From IMG/VR virus record IMGVR_UViG_3300033141_002656, positions 1-53,845 of that record: a stretch of DNA of 53,845 nt; one strand, written 5' to 3'. This document shows positions 49,253 through 53,845 of this stretch, piece by piece. Made by a program: the position numbers and the translations under genes. This stretch comes from a virus. The notes under the pieces are model-generated. The model had not been told where the DNA came from, made no database searches, and worked only from the letters and a program-made list of their open reading frames with translations. Each line of letters starts with the position of its first letter. Position 1 is the first letter of the stretch.

Positions 49253-50005
49253 CACACGCACACGCTTACATCTTACTTTTGTGATATCTCTCCCATAGAC
49301 AACAAAGTCTTCTGGCATAACTTCGCACTTTAAAACCTTCCCTTTGTTGTATAAAAGCGCTTGCTGTTTCGTCGGAGACAGGTGCAAACCTCCGCCGCAT
49401 TGACGATCTTGGTCATCGTCCCAATCAGGACATTCGACGAGTCCAGAATATTTAATTTTCCCCGTATAATAATCGGTCATGTCGTCTTTTACAGTTTTAT
49501 AAAGAATGACTCCGCCATTTGGCCCACGATCTGTGTAGATTCCAAGAAAATCATCTTTGCTATGGACGTGCTTTGTCGTTTTAATGGCAATAACATCAGC
49601 GTGAGAATCAAACTGTTTTTTTGCATCTTGAAAAACAACGATCGCTTTATTGTGGGCAACGATCTTCCCATTTGATGTAAATATTCGACAAAATGAATTT
49701 CCCCAGGCCACAACGCTGGAATTTTCCCAGGCCACAACGCTGGAATTTTCCCTGGCCACAACGCTGGAATTTTCCAAGGCCACAACGCTGGAATTTTCCC
49801 TGGCCACAACGCTGGAATTTTCCCTGGCCACAACGCTGGAATTTCCCAAGGCCACAACGCTGGAATTTTCCCTGGCCACAACGCTGGAATTTTCATACTT
49901 CTTTCTAAGAATTATATTTTTCGCAAAGATACGAAGCTCAGTAGATTCATCGCTTTCTTTATAACTGTCAATATCATTTTGAGATTTGATTTCTATAACT
50001 TTCAT
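49226..50005 (-). CDS. Protein with eight NSSVVA octapeptide repeats
   Basis: The product has 259 residues. After a 36-residue N-terminus come eight tandem copies of [EG]NSSVVA[RLW] (about 38-101). That repeat resembles the NA(T/R)VxA(Y/W)-type repeats of phage proteins, which are likely to form a small beta-solenoid. The C-terminal 130 residues form a globular domain (GIYTDRGPNGGVILYKTV, QCGGGLHLSPTKQQALLYN, PEDFVVYGRDITKVRCKRV). I have seen that combination in phage proteins of unknown function. The gene overlaps both neighbours by 4 bases or fewer. Confidence 0.65.
   Translation of the reverse strand: MKVIEIKSQNDIDSYKESDESTELRIFAKNIILRKKYENSSVVARENSSVVALGNSSVVARENSSVVARENSSVVALENSSVVARENSSVVAWENSSVVAWGNSFCRIFTSNGKIVAHNKAIVVFQDAKKQFDSHADVIAIKTTKHVHSKDDFLGIYTDRGPNGGVILYKTVKDDMTDYYTGKIKYSGLVECPDWDDDQDRQCGGGLHLSPTKQQALLYNKGKVLKCEVMPEDFVVYGRDITKVRCKRVRVLDAMGKWE
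49706..49893. repeat. Eight tandem 24-bp repeats
   Basis: Units begin every 24 bases from 49706 to 49874 with the core GGCCACAACGCTGGAATTTT; only the few bases around the variable Arg/Leu/Trp codon differ. The array stays in frame and encodes the octapeptide repeats. Slippage could change copy number. Confidence 0.95.
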
Positions 50006-50312
50006 TTTACTTCCTCCATTTTTGCATCCAGGTCGGCGAGGGCTTTGCGTAACGATTCCATTTCATCATTTCCGCCAAATAAATTAACCATCCGCGCCGC
50101 CTCCACCACGCGCATCATGGCATCTTCGCGGGGGCGGTGGTTCCATTGCCTGTCTGCCATACACCATTCACCAGCGCCGTACTGAGGCCCGAATACGCCA
50201 CAATCCAAACATCTCGCAGCGTCAATATCTGAGTAGACACCGTCATGTGTATAGTTTTTATCAATTTTTTATTGCTACCACAAAACGGGCACGGCTTCAG
50301 CTTGTCAGTCAC
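50002..50312 (-). pseudogene. Lar-like zinc protein gene split by a one-base frameshift
   Basis: The first frame starts at ATG 50312 with KLKPCPFCGSNKK, the classic start of Lar-type restriction-alleviation proteins. After an A6 run (minus strand; T6 at 50265-50270) the family pattern continues in the other frame: ARCLDCGVFGPQYGAGEWC, ADRQWNHRPRED, then a helical end to 50002. One extra A in the run would restore a protein of about 103 residues. Slippage, mutation or a homopolymer sequencing error are all possible. The separate reading from ATG 50160 would lack the zinc site. Confidence 0.6.
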
Positions 50313-50560
50313 AACTCACCCCCTCTTACACCATTCATCCTCAATCTGGATCTGCTGGTATCAAAGGCAGCATTGACCACCTCACGGGCCCGTCTGATAG
50401 CGTTCTCATAAGCAGGCAGATGCCTGACAGCCTCCACCCCTCTGAGGACACTGATCATCTGGGCAACAGCCCGTGAGGGTGGATGGATGGACATACCCTG
50501 CAGAGTCTCAGGAACCACCTCAACCTCAAAGATCATCTTGGTTGTCTTTTGCTCAGTCAT
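50309..50560 (-). CDS. Hypothetical small protein
   Basis: An 83-residue protein. A beta strand (MIFEVEVVPETLQG) and a helix (ENAIRRAREVVNAAFDTS) precede a basic end. ATGA-type overlaps with both neighbours. No family recognised. Confidence 0.6.
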   Translation of the reverse strand: MTEQKTTKMIFEVEVVPETLQGMSIHPPSRAVAQMISVLRGVEAVRHLPAYENAIRRAREVVNAAFDTSRSRLRMNGVRGGEL

Positions 50561-50757
50561 CTCTTACCCGTCCTATCAAAATCCTCTGGCAGCCCATGGG
50601 GATCCACCAGGCATTCAATCATGGCTCTGTGTGGATTGTGCCACTTACAGGTCAGACCCTGGACAGCAACCCAGCCCATGACCCCAGAGATCAGGAACCA
50701 GCCCACTGAGCCACAGAATATCCAGATGATCAACATGGCTCTGATGATGTCATCCAT
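50557..50757 (-). CDS. Small membrane protein
   Basis: The product has 66 residues. One long hydrophobic region at about 5-34 (AMLIIWIFCGSVGWFLISGV) may cross the membrane once or twice, followed by a short charged tail. Early accessory operon. Function unknown. Confidence 0.55.
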   Translation of the reverse strand: MDDIIRAMLIIWIFCGSVGWFLISGVMGWVAVQGLTCKWHNPHRAMIECLVDPHGLPEDFDRTGKR

Positions 50758-51037
50758 TGTCTCTTGCCTCCGGTAAGCGTTTCTGATTCAATTTCTGATC
50801 TAGGTTCCAGGCCAGCCACCACCGATAAGCTGTCCAAATCTTTAACTTGCCACGGATCCCCACCTTGAACTGAATGGCACTTTGGTATGGCTTGATATCA
50901 AACACTGTGTTGCTGATCCAGATGGATAGCCCACTGGGCTTGTGACTGAACGTGTACTGGCCTGCCTGCCATTCCGTGGGATTGTTATAAATACAATCAC
51001 ATATGGTCTGCCAGTCCTGAATTGGCTGCCTATCCAT
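50750..51037 (-). CDS. Hypothetical Trp-rich protein
   Basis: A 95-residue protein with beta-rich, Trp-containing segments (SGLSIWISNTVFDIKPYQS, LKIWTAYRWWLAWNLDQK). No signal peptide. It overlaps the next gene by 8 bases. No family recognised. Confidence 0.55.
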   Translation of the reverse strand: MDRQPIQDWQTICDCIYNNPTEWQAGQYTFSHKPSGLSIWISNTVFDIKPYQSAIQFKVGIRGKLKIWTAYRWWLAWNLDQKLNQKRLPEARDNG

Positions 51038-51056
51038 TCAATACTCCGCTCAGTTG

Positions 51057-51284
51057 TTACTCAGCCCAGTCCATCATCTCTGACCGTTGCTGTTTGCGGA
51101 CTTTGCCAATGGCCTGGTTGATCAGCCAATACTTGGCCCGGGGGCTGACCTTGCTTGTTAACAAAGCCTCTTTGATGAACCATGGTAGCCGGTTGTAATT
51201 GCGTTTGTTCTGGCGATACTCTGATGGCGTCCAGTTGTTGATCCGTTTCTTGTTCTGCATGAATCTGGCTGCACGTCCGTTCAT
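51057..51284 (-). CDS. Hypothetical small basic protein
   Basis: A 75-residue very basic helical protein (MQNKKRINNWTPSEYRQNKR). Its composition would fit nucleic-acid binding. TGAGATG couples it to the upstream gene. No motif recognised. Confidence 0.55.
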   Translation of the reverse strand: MNGRAARFMQNKKRINNWTPSEYRQNKRNYNRLPWFIKEALLTSKVSPRAKYWLINQAIGKVRKQQRSEMMDWAE

Positions 51285-51523
51285 CTCAATGCCCCTCTGA
51301 ATACCCGGTCAAGTCCATTCACAACCCAGCCCCACTGACCGTTGACCACAACCTTTTTGAACGGAACCTGGGCCTGCCGTTCAGTTGTGGTCAACGGATG
51401 ATCAAACAAAGGCACAATATAGAACTCGCCAGGGAATGATCTAGGATTGGGCAGCCTCTCAGCTGCCCTGATGATCGATCTGGTTAGATCACTTCTGGAT
51501 TTTGGTTGCTGGTGTCTTTCCAT
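51281..51523 (-). CDS. Hypothetical protein
   Basis: AGGAAA eight bases before ATG 51523 sets the start. The 80-residue product has a helical N-terminus and a beta-rich end (PGEFYIVPLFDHPL, KKVVVNGQWGWVVNGLDRV). No family recognised. Confidence 0.55.
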   Translation of the reverse strand: MERHQQPKSRSDLTRSIIRAAERLPNPRSFPGEFYIVPLFDHPLTTTERQAQVPFKKVVVNGQWGWVVNGLDRVFRGALR

Positions 51524-51806
51524 TAGTGATTTCCTTACACTTTTCACACACCACAGGTTCATCCATGGGCCTGCCATGGATGCATCGTCTGGTTGTTTCC
51601 GAGGTCCCATGGTGCAGGTTCCATTCTGTTGCAGCATCAACCACGTGGACATGATACCCACTTGTCTGATCACAGTTGGGGTTGCTGCACTCATACCGAT
51701 ATGCAGCAACCTGCTTGGGATCCACCAGCAATCTCGGTGTCCATTCCATGTTGCTCTGTTTCCAACAGTGCTTACACGCATACAATCTCATTGGCAGTAT
51801 TGGCAT
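51489..51806 (-). CDS. Zinc-binding protein, Lar-like layout
   Basis: A 105-residue protein with paired Cys in a Lar-like order: ACKHC, ECSNPNC, then AATEWN, the short end motif seen in restriction-alleviation proteins. A second pair follows (CIHG, CEKC). I choose ATG 51806 because GGGG stands just before it; ATG 51845 is possible. It might counter host restriction, together with the broken Lar-like gene at 50002. That role is inferred. Confidence 0.55.
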   Translation of the reverse strand: MPILPMRLYACKHCWKQSNMEWTPRLLVDPKQVAAYRYECSNPNCDQTSGYHVHVVDAATEWNLHHGTSETTRRCIHGRPMDEPVVCEKCKEITNGKTPATKIQK

Positions 51807-51807
51807 C

Positions 51808-51930
51808 TCAACCCCATTCAACCAGGCACTTGGCCCGTCTGTCATGCTTGAGGATAGTCCAGATGAATCTGTCTACCTCTCCAATATTGTCAAAAGAGAA
51901 CCGCCACTTTTTCCGGTCCCCTAGGAACAC
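51808..51930 (-). CDS. Short protein with uncertain, possibly non-AUG start
   Basis: A frame with coding character (KKWRFSFDNIGEVDRFIWT) ends at TGA 51808 just before the next ATG (TGAGATG). GTG 51930 gives 40 residues but has no ribosome site. A strong one (AGAGGGGGTGAG) lies further upstream, facing an ATA codon at 51952-51954 that would give 48 residues. No family recognised. Confidence 0.45.
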   Translation of the reverse strand: MFLGDRKKWRFSFDNIGEVDRFIWTILKHDRRAKCLVEWG

Positions 51931-51961
51931 GGTAATATATATACGTTTTTCTATAACTCAC

Positions 51962-52014
51962 CCCCTCTAAATAGATGTCAATGAATTAGACACCTATCTA
52001 TCGGGGGATTCACG
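51962..52014 (-). promoter_or_regulatory. Regulatory gap with imperfect dyad
   Basis: This short gap holds TAGATGTC and GACACCTA as an imperfect inverted repeat (near 51973-51998) and a TTGACA read leftward. A -10 box at good spacing is not clear. It probably contains a promoter for the accessory operon to its left. Confidence 0.4.
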
Positions 52015-52389
52015 TCAACCTTGAGTCTCAGCTGCAACCACCTGTTTTCCCTCACGACAATACAGCATCATTTCCTCAAGGTGATTGATTGCAGCTGGTC
52101 CCCACCCATTGGATGCCAGATACTCAGCCTGGTATTTCATCACCAGTTCATAGGGGTTCATACCCAGGCTGGCAAAATAGGACCGCTCACCACGGAGATG
52201 CAACTTACCATGTTCTGCATTGGAGAGGGGGATGGTGCAGTAGTCGCTTGGTTTCTGGCCCATGCCAGCCTGCATCCCAGACCGGATGTGATGAGCCACC
52301 ACCGTACCCTCAGACCCGGTCACACAACAGGGGTGTGACCGGATCCACTGCAGGTACTGCCTATCCCTTGGTGTTACTTTTTTGAGCAT
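52015..52389 (-). CDS. Ref/DUF968-type HNH-like nuclease
   Basis: A 124-residue protein whose core is HPCCVTG, VVAHHIRSGMQ, SDYCTIPLSNAEHGKLH and SYFASLGMNPYELVM. This order of Cys/His residues is that of small phage HNH-fold nucleases of the Ref/Rap/DUF968 kind, which act in recombination. It starts at ATG 52389 within the stop of the upstream gene (TGATG). It would add a nickase to the recombination module on the other side of the genome. Confidence 0.7.
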   Translation of the reverse strand: MLKKVTPRDRQYLQWIRSHPCCVTGSEGTVVAHHIRSGMQAGMGQKPSDYCTIPLSNAEHGKLHLRGERSYFASLGMNPYELVMKYQAEYLASNGWGPAAINHLEEMMLYCREGKQVVAAETQG

Positions 52390-52607
52390 CAATTCAATCC
52401 CATCTTTTTCATCAGGTCAATGGCTGTCCGCCCAGGCCCAGTATCATCCTGGTTCTGGACTTGGGTCTGAATTGCAGTTGTCATGATCACAGTGAATGCC
52501 TGCAACACACACTGATCCCAGCTGGCAATAACATTACCAGCTGCATATGCATCCTTGAGGCCCTTGGCCATCTGAACAATTGAATCTGCCAGTGTGATCT
52601 CAGTCAT
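52389..52607 (-). CDS. Hypothetical small helical protein
   Basis: A 72-residue acidic helical protein (LADSIVQMAKGLKDAYAAGN). GGGGAG is close before ATG 52607. An inverted repeat and operator-like repeats lie upstream, so expression is probably regulated. No family recognised. Confidence 0.55.
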   Translation of the reverse strand: MTEITLADSIVQMAKGLKDAYAAGNVIASWDQCVLQAFTVIMTTAIQTQVQNQDDTGPGRTAIDLMKKMGLN

Positions 52608-52626
52608 AATCTCCCCAGCTGGTTGA

Positions 52627-52691
52627 CCCTTACCCGGCAACTATGTTGGCATGGAACGTAATGGTTAAAGAAACTCTGCCGGGTAAGGGGG
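52627..52691. repeat. 13-bp inverted repeat
   Basis: CCCTTACCCGGCA (52627-52639) and TGCCGGGTAAGGG (52678-52690) are perfect inverted repeats 38 bases apart, immediately upstream of the 52389-52607 gene. No T-tract is attached to the stem, so a binding site or mRNA leader structure is more likely than a terminator. Confidence 0.75.
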
Positions 52692-52712
52692 AACCGAATT
52701 AACAATGACCCA

Positions 52713-52753
52713 CGTGTATCAATCGTGTATCAATTCTGTTCAACGCTATCAAT
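52713..52753. promoter_or_regulatory. Tandem 11-bp repeats, operator candidate
   Basis: CGTGTATCAAT occurs twice back to back (52713-52723, 52724-52734), and CGCTATCAAT follows at 52744-52753. They lie just downstream of the ribbon-helix-helix gene and before the next operon. Such regulators often bind short direct repeats of this size, so this may be its operator. Confidence 0.55.
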
Positions 52754-52776
52754 AGGATTCTGGATTGTCTAATGAT

Positions 52777-52986
52777 TCAGCCGGCACGTTCAAAGGAATC
52801 CAGCCAGCTGATCAGGATGGACCGATGCAGTTCTGCAGTCTCGGCCAGACCCAGCCTCATGGCTGCAAGCTCAAGTCTGGTCTTGAGTTCCTCAGGGACT
52901 TTGAGACCGATGTACCTGGTGTCATCCCTGTCTTTGCCCAGCGGTTTTCTGCCTGGGCTTTTCTTTTCTGGTAACCTTTTTGGCAA
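52777..52986 (-). CDS. Ribbon-helix-helix DNA-binding protein
   Basis: A 69-residue protein. After a basic N-terminus comes RYIGLKVPEELKTRLE followed by AMRLGLAETAELHRSIL. That is the strand-helix-helix pattern of Arc/CopG-type repressors. The start is TTG 52986 with AAGGA eight bases upstream. It is probably a repressor or centromere-type binding protein acting on the adjacent direct repeats. No ParA partner is seen. Confidence 0.65.
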   Translation of the reverse strand: MPKRLPEKKSPGRKPLGKDRDDTRYIGLKVPEELKTRLELAAMRLGLAETAELHRSILISWLDSFERAG

Positions 52987-53284
52987 TGGTCAGTTCCTTA
53001 CGGGCCAACTTAGTTAGGAAAACATACATGAGTTCATGCACTTTTCTGGCATCAACCTGCCGTACCTTTTGAAACCTCATGTGGTTCTTGGCCCACCACA
53101 GATCAAAATACCCTGGCTTGAGAGCATCGATCTCAGAGAGCCCACACTGGACAATGTCCATGGCTGGGGTCTTGTCGATCGCTGAGAACACCCGCTTGTA
53201 TTTCAGATCCTTTGATGCCCAGTTGGTGAACGACAACATGAGCCCACGTGCAATTGTCTCATGTGCAACAGCTTGCTGTACCAT
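52922..53284 (-). CDS. Hypothetical protein upstream of the ribbon-helix-helix gene
   Basis: A 120-residue basic helical protein (QAVAHETIARGLMLSFTNWA, ARKVHELMYVFLTKLARKEL). GGGGAG precedes ATG 53284; the frame is open to 53398 but crosses two hairpins. It overlaps the ribbon-helix-helix gene by 65 bases in another frame. No family recognised. Confidence 0.55.
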   Translation of the reverse strand: MVQQAVAHETIARGLMLSFTNWASKDLKYKRVFSAIDKTPAMDIVQCGLSEIDALKPGYFDLWWAKNHMRFQKVRQVDARKVHELMYVFLTKLARKELTIAKKVTRKEKPRQKTAGQRQG

Positions 53285-53357
53285 CTCACTCCCCTCATTG
53301 AGTACCGAGGTCCAGGATCCAAACCGTTCCTGGCACCGTTCAGGACCCCATTCATGA

Positions 53358-53420
53358 ACAACCAGCCTGGGCCTCAGCCCAGGACCGGACACCGGCATGT
53401 GTGGTGCCGGTCTCCAACCC
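53358..53420 (-). terminator. Hairpin pair downstream of the primase-helicase
   Basis: Two stems follow the end of the helicase gene: ACCGGCA/TGCCGGT (near 53390-53412) and CCTGGGC/GCCCAGG (53368-53385). Neither has a clear T-tract, so they may be rho-dependent or processing structures. The gap 53285-53466 holds no other supported gene. Confidence 0.4.
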
Positions 53421-53466
53421 CCACACAGGGTTCCCCGATACGTTCAACAAAATAACTAATTGTCTG

Positions 53467-53845
53467 TTATTTGACAAGAGACAACGGCAGGACCTGTCCT
53501 TCAGTGGTGCTCCGATTCATCACAACATCCCGTCCACACTCATCAAACCTACGCTTGTCTTTGAAATAGACGAACCAGACGTGACGGGCTATGTGATCCA
53601 CTCCCTTTTCCCTGGTCTTTTCAACCTCAAGCCGGATGAAATCCCCTTGCCTGTTGAGGTTCAGGTAATTGTCTGCATCCTGCAGGAACTGGCTGTATCC
53701 CTTTTGATTCCCAGAGTTCACCACTTTGTCCCGGTCGATCTTGTTGGGCTGCCACACCACAATCACATGCACATCATTAGCCCTTGCCAGGTCAATCAGT
53801 TCAGCATAGGCATTGAGCTTTTCACCATGGTTGTCCCGGGTGATG
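53467..53845 (-). CDS. Primase-helicase, C-terminal part (continuation from 1-2546)
   Basis: This is the end of the intein-containing primase-helicase. It includes the stretch after Walker B (VIVVWQPNKIDRD), the ring-helicase core (YSQFLQDADNYLNLNRQGDF) and the C-terminus (GQVLPLSLVK). The last 114 bases duplicate 1-114. It cannot be a separate gene because the frame is continuous with the larger part through the circular joint. Confidence 0.92.
   Translation of the reverse strand, partial: ITRDNHGEKLNAYAELIDLARANDVHVIVVWQPNKIDRDKVVNSGNQKGYSQFLQDADNYLNLNRQGDFIRLEVEKTREKGVDHIARHVWFVYFKDKRRFDECGRDVVMNRSTTEGQVLPLSLVK
53732..53845. repeat. Terminal direct repeat, right copy
   Basis: Identical to bases 1-114; it is the overlap that closes the circle. 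Confidence 0.95.

Noticed and set aside
49706-49893. Possible CRISPR array
   Set aside because: Repeats are directly adjacent 24-bp units without spacers, in frame, and encode an octapeptide; no cas genes occur.
1-53845. tRNA genes, integrase and att sites
   Set aside because: I saw no cloverleaf with acceptor and T-arm signatures and no tyrosine or serine recombinase motif on either strand; a tRNA scanner and profile search would be decisive.

Overview
The window is one complete, circularly closed genome of a tailed phage with siphovirus-like architecture. Bases 1-114 are repeated exactly at 53732-53845, and the primase-helicase gene reads in frame through the joint, so the unit genome is about 53,731 bp. 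Nearly every gene lies on the minus strand; only a RuvC-like gene and a small membrane protein (10663-11399) are on the plus strand. The host is probably Gram-negative: there is a spanin-like pair, a lipoprotein and a Zn-peptidase endolysin, and many products carry Sec signal peptides. I see no tRNA, integrase, CI-type repressor, CRISPR array or insertion sequence.

Replication and recombination (53.5 kb through the joint to 11.4 kb): a T7 gp4-like primase-helicase is interrupted inside its Walker A motif by a 337-residue LAGLIDADG intein. It follows a winged-helix-like replication protein, whose upstream region (3650-3840) looks like a plasmid origin: three TTGACATAATG iterons and two perfect DnaA boxes beside an AT-rich stretch. 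Next come small unknown genes, an SF2 helicase, an SSB with a DDIPF tail, a Sak4-like RecA-fold ATPase, a Cas4-like Fe-S exonuclease and a RuvC-like nuclease. No DNA polymerase gene is visible, so elongation probably uses host polymerase.

Lysis and tail (11.4-35.8 kb, transcription leftward): spanin-like proteins, a holin candidate, a VanY-like endolysin, a lipoprotein and a permuted NlpC/P60 enzyme. Then come many distal tail and receptor-binding candidates (several with signal peptides), a hub-like protein, a 1407-residue tape measure protein, G/GT tail chaperones joined by a canonical A AAA AAC -1 frameshift, the major tail protein and tail completion/neck proteins.

Head and packaging (35.9-47.1 kb): adaptor, major capsid protein, a protease-scaffold fusion, a portal-MuF fusion, large terminase, small zinc-ribbon genes, a C5 cytosine methyltransferase and small terminase behind a sigma70-like promoter. 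The portal gene contains GTTTCACGTGAAAC, the core of the bacterial chromosomal ParB site parS.

Accessory region (47.1-53.4 kb): small genes with a different sequence character, including a sigma-factor-like protein, a protein with eight octapeptide repeats, a frameshifted Lar-like gene, a 50-bp direct repeat, a Ref/HNH-like nuclease and a ribbon-helix-helix regulator beside direct and inverted repeats. Taken together, the DnaA-box/iteron origin, the parS-like site and the lack of polymerase and integrase suggest a phage that may replicate, or persist, like a plasmid using host replication and segregation machinery. That last step is inference.
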